Positions 1 through 4,864 of a stretch of DNA of 6,388 nucleotides are shown piece by piece; the first letter of the stretch is position 1; the number at the start of each line of letters is the position of its first letter. The notes below the pieces were generated by a model. It was not told the DNA's origin and did not search any database. It worked only from the letters and a program-made list of their open reading frames with translations. The position numbers were made by a program, and so were the translations under genes. The stretch lies in the NCBI GenBank assembly GCA_001821015.1, contig MHRQ01000020.1, positions 1-6,388 on the forward strand, read 5' to 3'. This DNA comes from Candidatus Taylorbacteria bacterium RIFCSPHIGHO2_02_FULL_46_13. GTDB lineage: Bacteria > Patescibacteriota > Minisyncoccia > Phycocordibacterales > DSPV01.

Positions 1-163
1 AAAAAGACCACTTGTCCGTGGTATGATTACAAAAAAATTATTGGTTAATTGAGTGTTCGGATTGGGGGCTCCGGGTAGGAGTTCGAGTCTACGAGCATGA
101 TAACATGCTTGAGCAGTCTCGTCAAATTTTTGTTTGGTGACAACTTGGGGTGATTGTTGAAAA
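1..163. other. Intergenic flank, no gene recognised
   Basis: No convincing coding frame is seen here. Two small hairpins can be drawn: ACCAC/GTGGT at 7-11/18-22, and a 7-bp stem with an ATAA loop at 93-99/104-110. Neither is followed directly by a T-run, so neither is a clear terminator. The stretch GAGTTCGAGTCTAC (about 79-92) resembles a tRNA T-loop, but the flanking stem has mismatches and no acceptor or anticodon arm is found. The octamer GTGACAAC at 137-144 recurs at 164-171 over the -35 box of the next gene. Confidence 0.4.
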
Positions 164-192
164 GTGACAACGTGAGATAGATTGTTTATAAT
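164..192 (+). promoter_or_regulatory. Promoter of a leaderless gene
   Basis: GTGACA (164-169), a 17-bp spacer and a perfect TATAAT (187-192) form a sigma70-type promoter. Transcription would begin about 7 bp after the -10 box, which is the A of the ATG at 199. No Shine-Dalgarno sequence can fit between them, so the mRNA should be leaderless. The -35 box lies in the second copy of the direct repeat GTGACAAC. Confidence 0.6.
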
Positions 193-198
193 GGGTAT

Positions 199-1125
199 AT
201 GGATAACGATATAGTTCCGACAGCAAACGTACCCCCTGTTTCTCTTGAAGCTTCATTAAATACTCCAGTTAATCTGCCTAAACCTAACCGCACCCCCATT
301 TTTGTCGGGAGCGCAGTTCTTGTGCTAGCACTCATTATAGGTACATGGTTTTTTATTGGTGCGAACAAGCGGTCCCCAAACCCTTGCCTGACAGAAGATT
401 CAAGTAAATCAGCGGAGGATAATGTTATTACGGTCGTGCGGGCATTTGAGGAATATCAATCAGTGAAAGATGGTAAAGCTCTTTCTGCTTGTAAAGCAGC
501 GTCATTCACTAGTAACTTGATGTCTCAATCTGACCCGTTTCCATTCTATGGAATCACGACTTATCTTGTTGGTGACCCTGTTCCAATTTCTGAACAGAAG
601 TTTTCTGTTAGCGTGAATGAACGACGCATGCTTTTCAGCGGAGGTGTAAGTGGTGGAACCTATCCTGAACAAGACATCGGCGCTACTTTTATTGTGAAGA
701 AAGATGATAGTGGAAAATGGGCTGTTGATTCTTATAATAAAACGAATTCTGTCATACCAGCCGGTGGAACATCGGTGGTACCAGCAGATTGGAGAACCTA
801 TCGCAACGACAAGTACGGGTTTGAGTTTAAGTACCCAGTCAGCTGGGAAATAAAGAACAATTCTGAGATAGCTGTAAAAATTGTAGATTCGTTCCAAACA
901 GATGGACCTCCGAATAGTGATCAGCCGAGAGATTTGATTGAAGTCGCTATAATTCAATCTGTGTGCAAAGAACAAGAATGGATAGACGATATTGGTGGTG
1001 TGTGGTGGGGAAGGGCGTGCATCAGTAGCGGACATTTATTGGCTCAGTTGACATTTATAGCGACGTCCGAGAGCTCAAAAATCTTGGAGGAGAAAATTTC
1101 GTCTACTTTCAAATTCACTGAATAG
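199..1125 (+). CDS. Membrane-anchored extracytoplasmic protein with PsbP-like C-terminal module
   Basis: Hypothetical protein of 308 residues. Residues 1-31 form a short proline-rich cytoplasmic tail. Residues about 32-54 are one strong transmembrane helix (VGSAVLVLALIIGTWFFIG), and the rest should lie outside the membrane. Residues about 75-180 look like an NTF2-like alpha+beta domain: a helix with VVRAFEEYQ at the start and a closing strand FIVKKDDSGKWAVDSY. From about residue 198 a second module starts with WRTYRNDKYGFEFKYPVSW and ends ISSTFKF, a PsbP-like pattern I associate with exported CPR proteins. Cysteines at 63, 98, 256 and 274 could form disulfides. The ATG at 199 is the only start before the membrane helix, because an in-frame TAG stands at 178-180. 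A small-RNA promoter begins 4 bp after the stop codon. The domain calls are by eye and the function is unknown; a sensor, adhesin or cell-surface factor would all fit. Confidence 0.85.
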   Translation: MDNDIVPTANVPPVSLEASLNTPVNLPKPNRTPIFVGSAVLVLALIIGTWFFIGANKRSPNPCLTEDSSKSAEDNVITVVRAFEEYQSVKDGKALSACKAASFTSNLMSQSDPFPFYGITTYLVGDPVPISEQKFSVSVNERRMLFSGGVSGGTYPEQDIGATFIVKKDDSGKWAVDSYNKTNSVIPAGGTSVVPADWRTYRNDKYGFEFKYPVSWEIKNNSEIAVKIVDSFQTDGPPNSDQPRDLIEVAIIQSVCKEQEWIDDIGGVWWGRACISSGHLLAQLTFIATSESSKILEEKISSTFKFTE

Positions 1126-1128
1126 TGT

Positions 1129-1156
1129 TTGACATCGCCTATCTTTTGAGTATCAT
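1129..1156 (+). promoter_or_regulatory. Promoter of small RNA copy 1
   Basis: TTGACA (1129-1134), a 16-bp spacer and TATCAT (1151-1156, 5/6 to consensus). The -35 box starts 4 bp after the stop codon of the upstream gene. The conserved RNA block begins 18 bp after the -10 box, exactly as at the second copy (2595-2622). The predicted transcription start is near 1163. Confidence 0.6.
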
Positions 1157-1162
1157 AAAAAC

Positions 1163-1250
1163 GTGAATTTAAGTATTAGCAAATTAAACGGACTCTTTCT
1201 CAGCCTCCTCCTTAGCAGGGTGGAGTGCTAACTCGTGTCTGAAAGAATTT
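1163..1250 (+). ncRNA. Putative small RNA, copy 1 of a paralogous pair
   Basis: Bases 1175-1248 match 2641-2718 over almost their full length. There are exact blocks of 16 nt (1175-1190), 9 nt (AGGGTGGAG, 1217-1225) and 21 nt (1228-1248), and the middle is variable with a 4-nt length difference. A hairpin is conserved: CTCCTCCTT (1205-1213) pairs with AGGGTGGAG (1217-1225) with one T-T mismatch and an AGC loop; copy 2 has the same stem with an AAAA loop. TTAGCA (1176-1181) can also pair with TGCTAA (1226-1231). The promoter geometry matches copy 2. No open frame is conserved between copies, so I call it RNA rather than peptide. The 3' end is not defined, because no T-tailed hairpin follows directly. 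It could instead be a 5' leader for the small ORFs at 1402. I do not recognise the family. Confidence 0.5.
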
Positions 1251-1401
1251 CTAACTAATACAGAACGTTGGCAGAATCGCAAAAAAGTATAAACTGTAGA
1301 GGAGCATGCCCTGTAGTGAACCGAGTCCGCGAGATTCTACTACTGGGGTGGCAAAACAGGAAGAAATAGTCTAAACTTATGGTATTGTTAGTTAACTAAA
1401 T
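1251..1401 (+). other. Intergenic stretch with hairpin and palindrome
   Basis: An imperfect hairpin spans 1309-1347: CCC, GTAGT and GAA pair with TTC, ACTAC and GGG, with one T-T mismatch and one bulged T. It has no T-tract and may be the 3' part of the upstream RNA or a leader structure. A perfect 12-bp palindrome, TTAGTTAACTAA (1388-1399), ends 2 bp before the ATG at 1402 and could be an operator. A weak -10-like TATTGT lies at 1383-1388 without a good -35 box. Confidence 0.35.
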
Positions 1402-1491
1402 ATGTCAGAAAAAATACCAGATCAGAATATTGAAGGAATCAAAAGAAACATTGAGGCAGATCTTGAATTTCTTTATAAATTTAATTCATGA
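1402..1491 (+). CDS. 29-residue micro-ORF, translationally coupled to the next
   Basis: ATG at 1402 and TGA at 1489-1491 give a hydrophilic peptide beginning MSEKIPDQNIEGIKRN and ending EFLYKFNS. Its stop overlaps the ATG of the next ORF in the arrangement ATGA (1488-1491), the classic sign of translational coupling. No Shine-Dalgarno sequence precedes it; the bases just upstream are instead a 12-bp palindrome. There is no membrane segment and no recognised motif. It could be a leader peptide that sets the translation of the 62-residue protein, a small protein in its own right, or the first half of one gene split by a frameshift. Confidence rests mainly on the ATGA overlap. Confidence 0.45.
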   Translation: MSEKIPDQNIEGIKRNIEADLEFLYKFNS

Positions 1492-1676
1492 GCATGGAAA
1501 AGTTTGAACAACCACCTGAGAAAAAACAAGGAGAAAAAAAAGATCCTAAAATGTCAAAGGAGGATTACAAGGAGCTCAAAGAGAATTTAGAAATTGCCGA
1601 TCAGTCTGTAGCTGGTATCTTAAGAGAGGAAGCAATTATTGAGGGAAAGATGGACGAATCGGAAGAGCAAAAATAA
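1488..1676 (+). CDS. Small charged hypothetical protein
   Basis: Protein of 62 residues, very rich in Lys and Glu (EKKQGEKKDPKMSKEDYKE), with a probable helix at about 23-50 and disordered ends. It has no membrane segment, no cysteine and no recognised family. The start at 1488 overlaps the stop of the preceding micro-ORF; a second ATG at 1494 is a possible alternative. There is no Shine-Dalgarno sequence, so translation would depend on ribosomes finishing the upstream ORF. The gene converges on the 283-residue gene, with 24 bp between the stops and no obvious terminator hairpin in between, so the two transcripts may overlap at their 3' ends. The function is unknown. Confidence 0.55.
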   Translation: MSMEKFEQPPEKKQGEKKDPKMSKEDYKELKENLEIADQSVAGILREEAIIEGKMDESEEQK

Positions 1677-1700
1677 GCTCTCAAGGGTGATTAAAGACAG

Positions 1701-2552
1701 CTAGGTTCTCCAATCCGGAGGGGGAAGCCAACCGTCAGTCTCATCACGGTATTGCTTTTCTATTTCTTCGTCATCTTCAAACAAGTTAAGTAATTCTTTT
1801 TGAAGATCTTTTAATTGCTCAAGTAGAAATTGGGTTTGAGTGTGAAGATATTTCGTATCCTTGATATTTTTTATCTCCGACAACTTTCTGCCAATCCAAA
1901 CCAAAAAATTTCCAGCACCCTTGATTTCCTTTAAAAGTGGGTTATTTCCCATAAAATCCCGATGTTTCTCTTTTTTCTCATCCATATGAGAAATTAGATC
2001 ATTGAGCCAATTGACAGTCTCGACGAACTCTTCTTTGAACAATTCCTCACCCGTTTTCCAAACCTCATTGCCCCAAGAAGGTATTTTATGTGAGACACCG
2101 GTAATAGTCAGAGATAATTTATTTGCGCCTACTCTGGTGTTCGGAATTTCCTTTTGATTCTTCTGGTCAAATAGAAAAGCAACCCAAACAACTCCTTCTG
2201 TATGCGGGCTATCGGGCTGACCTATCGCCAGATATTTTATTTGCGCACGATATTGACCATTCAAGTGTCCCTCGACAGATTCAGGAGCTACCACTTTATC
2301 AAATTCACCATCAATCCACTCAACGTTTTGAGACATATCTTCGTCAAAAACTCCTGCTGAAAGAGTTTCTGCCATCTCGTACTTCTCAGCATTAGACATG
2401 TCATTGAAATCAGGATGATCCTCTTTTTCGTTTGGGCGCAACACTCCAGCGTTGATTTGTTCGTCTACACGTTTAACTAAATACAGATCCCAAAGATCGG
2501 TTTGATTAAACCCGTAATCCTGCATATTCGGAGATTGTTCAGGTGTATTCAT
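1701..2552 (-). CDS. Acidic cytoplasmic protein with C-terminal coiled coil, unknown function
   Basis: Protein of 283 residues without a signal peptide or membrane segment. Residues 1-90 are acidic and mostly helical (MSNAEKYEMAETLSAGVFDE). Residues about 98-155 are strand-like (YRAQIKYLAIG, VVWVAFLFDQ, NKLSLTITGVSHKIP) and look like a small beta-rich core. Residues about 165-230 are helical. Residues about 236-268 (LHTQTQFLLEQLKDLQKELL) form a likely coiled coil, followed by an acidic run and a Trp/Pro tail (DGWLPPPDWRT). I do not recognise the family. The start is ATG at 2552, with a -10 box GATAAT only 8 bp upstream, so the mRNA is leaderless or nearly so. A perfect inverted repeat overlaps this -10 box and may serve as operator. 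The gene is divergent from small RNA copy 2. Confidence 0.8.
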   Translation of the reverse strand: MNTPEQSPNMQDYGFNQTDLWDLYLVKRVDEQINAGVLRPNEKEDHPDFNDMSNAEKYEMAETLSAGVFDEDMSQNVEWIDGEFDKVVAPESVEGHLNGQYRAQIKYLAIGQPDSPHTEGVVWVAFLFDQKNQKEIPNTRVGANKLSLTITGVSHKIPSWGNEVWKTGEELFKEEFVETVNWLNDLISHMDEKKEKHRDFMGNNPLLKEIKGAGNFLVWIGRKLSEIKNIKDTKYLHTQTQFLLEQLKDLQKELLNLFEDDEEIEKQYRDETDGWLPPPDWRT

Positions 2553-2560
2553 GCCTAAAT

Positions 2561-2577
2561 ATTATCACAGGTGATAA
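2561..2577 (-). promoter_or_regulatory. -10 box and palindromic operator of the 283-residue gene
   Basis: On the minus strand GATAAT (2566-2561) stands 8 bp before the ATG. It lies in a perfect inverted repeat, TTATCAC-AG-GTGATAA (2562-2577), with 7-bp arms, which is a good site for a dimeric repressor. No clear -35 box is seen at the right spacing; an extended -10 (TGT just upstream) may compensate. The + strand promoter of small RNA copy 2 starts 17 bp further on, so one regulator could affect both. Confidence 0.5.
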
Positions 2578-2594
2578 ACCACAACTACACTCTC

Positions 2595-2622
2595 TTGACA
2601 GGCTATTTCAAAGAGTTAATAT
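2595..2622 (+). promoter_or_regulatory. Promoter of small RNA copy 2
   Basis: TTGACA (2595-2600), a 16-bp spacer and TAATAT (2617-2622, 4/6 to consensus). The spacing to the conserved RNA block (18 bp) and from -35 box to block (46 bp start to start) is identical to copy 1, although the bases between are not conserved. The predicted start is near 2629. Confidence 0.55.
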
Positions 2623-2628
2623 GGACCT

Positions 2629-2778
2629 ATGCGATTAAACATTAGCAAATTAAACGTAGTCCTTCTCGGCCTTCTCCTCCTTAAAAAGGGTGGAGCACTA
2701 ACTCGTGTCTGAAAGAATCTAAACATCAAAAACTTTTACACACGAGCCAGCGCTCCACCCCGGAGCGCTGGTTTCTTT
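2629..2778 (+). ncRNA. Putative small RNA, copy 2, with own terminator
   Basis: A transcript of about 150 nt bounded by a promoter (2595-2622) and a strong terminator (2747-2778). Bases 2641-2718 repeat the block of copy 1. The conserved hairpin is CTCCTCCTT (2674-2682) with AGGGTGGAG (2687-2695), loop AAAA. CTCGTGT (2702-2708), inside the invariant 21-nt block, pairs with ACACGAG (2740-2746). GAAAG (2711-2715) can pair with CTTTT (2733-2737) inside that loop. The long-range stem abuts the terminator hairpin directly, so the two should stack. AGGGTGGAG resembles the T-box core AGGGTGGNACC, but no stem I precedes it and the match breaks off. The region does not lead into a gene: the next start codon is 268 nt past the terminator. 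I infer a free small RNA of unknown class. Confidence 0.55.
2747..2778 (+). terminator. Rho-independent terminator of small RNA copy 2
   Basis: A perfect 10-bp stem, CCAGCGCTCC (2747-2756) with GGAGCGCTGG (2762-2771), loop ACCCC, followed by TTTCTTT (2772-2778). Confidence 0.85.
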
Positions 2779-2779
2779 A

Positions 2780-2826
2780 TGTTTTGCCACACCTTTTCCG
2801 CCGTAGGAAAAGTGTGAGGCAAAACA
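2780..2826. repeat. Long imperfect inverted repeat
   Basis: The 9-bp arms TGTTTTGCC (2780-2788) and GGCAAAACA (2818-2826) continue inward with ACAC/GTGT and TTTTCC/GGAAAA, with one small internal loop and one bulge; the loop is GCCGTA. There is no T-run on either side, so it is not a standard terminator. It begins just after the terminator of small RNA copy 2 and may be a read-through or processing element, or a miniature palindromic repeat. Confidence 0.55.
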
Positions 2827-3045
2827 AAAGCCCCGAACTAATTTTTCTGTTCTTTTGCAAAGTGAAAGTTGGTGAAGTAAAAAAGCGTAAGTTTCGCTCA
2901 CAAAGCGCGTGCGTGAATAGCGCATCCTGTTATGGGCGAAGCGCTTTGCTGGTAGAAAAATTTGAAAAATTAGGACTGGGGTTGGGGCGTACCCGAAGGA
3001 AAATCAAACAAAATAGGGGGTAGTTCTTTAGAAGAAAGGAAGATT
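2827..3045. other. Intergenic region, no gene recognised
   Basis: The frames here give only basic, low-complexity peptides that cross the inverted repeat, so I leave them out. A weak promoter, TTGCAA-17 bp-TAAAAA (2855-2883), could serve the 75-residue gene; it matches consensus at 4/6 in each box. GCG-rich palindromic bits (about 2897-2950) alternate with A-rich stretches. The Shine-Dalgarno sequence of the next gene lies at 3035-3042. Confidence 0.35.
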
Positions 3046-3273
3046 ATGATTAGTGACCAAGTGAGTATTCAACTGGAATCTCTGGGGCTCGTACTGGAGA
3101 GAATTCAATTCTCTTCGTTGTCTGCAAACGTTTCCGTTGGGGTTGCGGATCGCACCGGGCGTCGGTGGATCGGTACTGCACCGCGTACTCCCCATGACCC
3201 CAATGCGGGCCTACTGGAGGCATACGAACGTAGTCTCGGGCAGTTTAACCCGGACTGGAGGAAGTCTCCTTGA
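3046..3273 (+). CDS. Small hypothetical protein of 75 residues
   Basis: The ATG at 3046 is preceded by AAAGGAAG (3035-3042), a good Shine-Dalgarno sequence, unlike the two larger genes of the window. The N-terminal half is an alternating hydrophobic/polar stretch (VSIQLESLGLVLERIQFSSL). The second half reads VSVGVADRTGRRWIGTAP and ends with a helix around LLEAYERSLGQF. Taken together this suggests a compact beta-hairpin plus helix fold. No membrane segment or known motif is seen and I do not recognise the family. Its GC content is visibly higher than that of the A/T-rich upstream genes. It stands alone: a terminator follows 40 bp after the stop, then the rRNA promoter. Coding status rests on the ribosome-binding site, the terminator and the balanced amino-acid content. 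Confidence 0.65.
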   Translation: MISDQVSIQLESLGLVLERIQFSSLSANVSVGVADRTGRRWIGTAPRTPHDPNAGLLEAYERSLGQFNPDWRKSP

Positions 3274-3312
3274 AAAGTCGGCACATCCGTGACCAGCACA
3301 AATGTGCACATA

Positions 3313-3344
3313 AAGCCGCCCGAGTCATTTCGGGCGGCTTTTTT
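3313..3344 (+). terminator. Rho-independent terminator between the 75-residue gene and the rRNA operon
   Basis: AAGCCGCCCGA (3313-3323) pairs perfectly with TCGGGCGGCTT (3330-3340); the loop is GTCATT and six T (3339-3344) follow. It isolates the rRNA promoter, 16 bp downstream, from read-through. Confidence 0.92.
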
Positions 3345-3360
3345 CTTGATTTACAAGGGT

Positions 3361-3388
3361 TTGACACCCCTTTCCCCATGTGTATAAT
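3361..3388 (+). promoter_or_regulatory. rRNA operon promoter
   Basis: Consensus TTGACA (3361-3366), a 16-bp spacer and consensus TATAAT (3383-3388). It is the best promoter in the window, as expected for rRNA. The predicted start is near 3395, giving a leader of about 520 nt before mature 16S. Confidence 0.85.
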
Positions 3389-3394
3389 GGACCC

Positions 3395-3917
3395 CACGCT
3401 CTAATAGATCGTTCGCTTCAAGCGGGCGGTGTTAGAGTTTGGCTCAACCCGAAAGGGTCGCCGAATCGTTTCTGAAGGAAATGATTTACGTGGTCTTTGA
3501 CAATGAAATATTCAAATCCTGCACCAAAAAAGGTGTGGGTTTGAGAACACACAAAATAAGTGCAAGCGCCGATTTTGCCCACGCGAGAGCGTGGTTGCAA
3601 AGATCGTGCGTGCCGAGCTGATTTTCAATCAGGTCGGCAAAAAGTCTAAATCTAATGAGTCCAAACCCAAGAGCAATTCGCTAAGAGCGATTGCGTGGGT
3701 AAATGAAACCCGAACACCTCATAGCAAAGGTGAACGGGCAAACGATTCCACCGATTACATTTCGCACACGCGAAATCTAAGCGGGTAAAAAGAGCTAAAG
3801 AAAAAACTTATACCCGAAGTATTCTTTACAAGAATACGCGGGCAAGCAAGAGAGAAATACTATTTTCTATTTTGTTCCGTTCAAAACATATTTGCGAAGG
3901 TCGCGAATATGTTTAAC
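3395..3917 (+). ncRNA. rRNA operon leader with boxB/boxA-like elements
   Basis: This untranslated leader holds a series of hairpins and no supported gene. A boxB-like hairpin, ACCC-GAAA-GGGT, lies at 3447-3458. TGGTCTTTGACAA (3491-3503) matches 11 of 13 positions of the E. coli boxA sequence TGCTCTTTAACAA, which loads the NusB/NusE antitermination complex. Other stems: CTCTAA/TTAGAG (3399-3404/3432-3437); a 12-bp stem with one mismatch (3612-3623/3627-3638); a compound hairpin at 3665-3700; CGGGTA/TACCCG (3782-3787/3811-3816); and an 8-bp hairpin (3819-3837). A 13-bp hairpin (3884-3896/3902-3914) ends just before 16S and probably guides 5' maturation. Confidence 0.65.
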
Positions 3918-3986
3918 TTAAATAAGAGTTTGATCCTAGCTCAGGATGAACGCTGGCGGCGTGGATAAGGCATGCAAGTCACGGGG

Positions 3987-4115
3987 GCGTGTGTAGCACA
4001 CAGCTTGTAAAGTTCATAAAGTTATAAGGTTTGTAAAGTGGGAGGGTATTTGTTGCTGTCTGCGCTTTATAAACTTTATAAACTTTTTACTTTGTAACCT
4101 GCGCGCTATGCGCGC
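3987..4115 (+). repeat. Hairpin element inserted in 16S V1 (helix 6)
   Basis: It begins with a GC hairpin, GTGTG-TAG-CACAC (3989-4001). An AT-rich arm of TTGTAAAGT/ATAAAGTT units follows (about 4004-4039), then a short spacer and the complementary arm built of ACTTTATAAA units (about 4064-4098). It ends with a perfect hairpin, GCGCGC-TAT-GCGCGC (4101-4115). The same order and similar sequence recur in V3 at 4748-4864. It replaces a tip of about 25-30 nt in ordinary 16S. Confidence 0.75.
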
Positions 4116-4201
4116 AACCGGCAGACGAGGTAGTAATAAGCAGGAATCTACCGTAGAGTCGGGCATAGCTAGCCGAAAGGTTAGGTAATTCCCGATAGCC
4201 C

Positions 4202-4500
4202 GAGCATTGATTTTTGGGTGATATATAAAAAAGATGAAAAAAAGACACCCAAGCCGTGTGGCCGAGGTGTGGTGAGTACTAACGCAGTGCGAACATCGCA
4301 AGGCTGTAAATAATCCAGCCGATACCCCCCATGACCATGAAGGCGAGGGGAGCTGTTGCGACAAGTACGGAAGCGATTTCCGCACGAGGTGGGGGAGCAG
4401 TCACGTAAGAATACGTGCACGCTCTGGACTTGGTAGTTTTCATCTAGTTACAACTATATCATAACTCTTGAATTAATCAAGAGCCTAAAAATCAGTGTTC
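4202..4500 (+). other. ~280-nt structured insertion in 16S V2 (helix 10 region)
   Basis: It is closed by a 14-bp stem (4202-4215 with 4487-4500, two G-U pairs). Inside are several further hairpins: TTGGGTG/CACCCAA (4214-4220/4246-4252) around an A-rich loop; GGCTG/CAGCC (4302-4306/4316-4320); CGGAA/TTCCG (4368-4372/4378-4382); CACGTA/TACGTG (4402-4407/4412-4417); and CTCTTGA/TCAAGAG (4465-4471/4477-4483). None of the group I core motifs seen in the intron at 5183 occurs here, and there is no credible ORF. It may be retained as an expansion segment or excised as an intervening sequence. Confidence 0.7.
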
Positions 4501-4747
4501 GGTAAAGGTTTACCGCTCTATGAAGAGCCTGCTCAGTATCAGCTAGTTGGTAGGGTAATGGCCTACCAAGGCGACGACGCTTAGGGGGGGTGAGAGCCTG
4601 TTCCCCACCGATGGAACTGAGAAACGGTCCATACACCTACGGGTGGCCGCAGCCGAGAATATTCGACAATGGGCGAAAGCCTGATCGAGCGACGCCGCGT
4701 GATCGATGAAGTCCTTCGGGATGTAAAGATCTTTTATAGGGGAGGAA

Positions 4748-4864
4748 GCGTGCGAAGCACGCAGTTTGTAAAGTAAAAAGTCTATAAAGTTTGTAAAGTA
4801 AGAACAAAACTCTGCTTTATGAACTTGTAACTTGATAAACTTTATAACTTGCGCGCTTCGCGCG
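4748..4864 (+). repeat. Hairpin element inserted in 16S V3 (helix 17)
   Basis: It starts with the hairpin GCGTGC-GAA-GCACGC (4748-4762). Then come GTTTGTAAAGT-type units (4764-4800) and the complementary arm of CTTTATGAAC/AACTTTATAA units (about 4815-4848). It ends with GCGCGCTTCGCGCG (4851-4864). The layout and motifs match the V1 element at 3987-4115, so the two look like copies of one element. Confidence 0.75.

Noticed and set aside
60..95. tRNA-like T-loop (GAGTTCGAGTCTAC)
   Set aside because: The T-stem has two mismatches of five, and no acceptor, D or anticodon arm can be drawn around it.
502..1035. 177-codon minus-strand frame inside the 308-residue gene
   Set aside because: Opposite-strand shadow; its peptide has no domain pattern, while the + strand frame has a membrane helix and recognisable modules.
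2687..2697. T-box riboswitch core (AGGGTGG) in the two small RNA copies
   Set aside because: No stem I with specifier loop fits in the 45 nt upstream, the sequence after AGGGTGG reads AG rather than NACC, and no aminoacyl-tRNA synthetase or amino-acid gene follows.
1175..2724. Integron attC sites or CRISPR repeats
   Set aside because: There are only two copies, 1.4 kb apart; the attC core GTTRRRY/RYYYAAC pairing is not met and no integrase is present.
2784..3023. 79-codon frame with a basic peptide
   Set aside because: It begins inside the inverted repeat, has low-complexity basic content and lacks a ribosome-binding site.
3418..3788. Frames of 60-65 codons in the rRNA leader
   Set aside because: They overlap hairpins and boxA, lie between the rRNA promoter and 16S, and show no coding character.
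4014..4420. Minus-strand frames of 79 and 123 codons across the V1/V2 inserts
   Set aside because: Antisense to 16S rRNA and crossing its conserved core, so not genes.
4202..4500. Second group I intron in V2
   Set aside because: The Q-, R- and S-type core motifs seen in the 793 intron are absent, and the closing stem looks like an extension of the rRNA helix.
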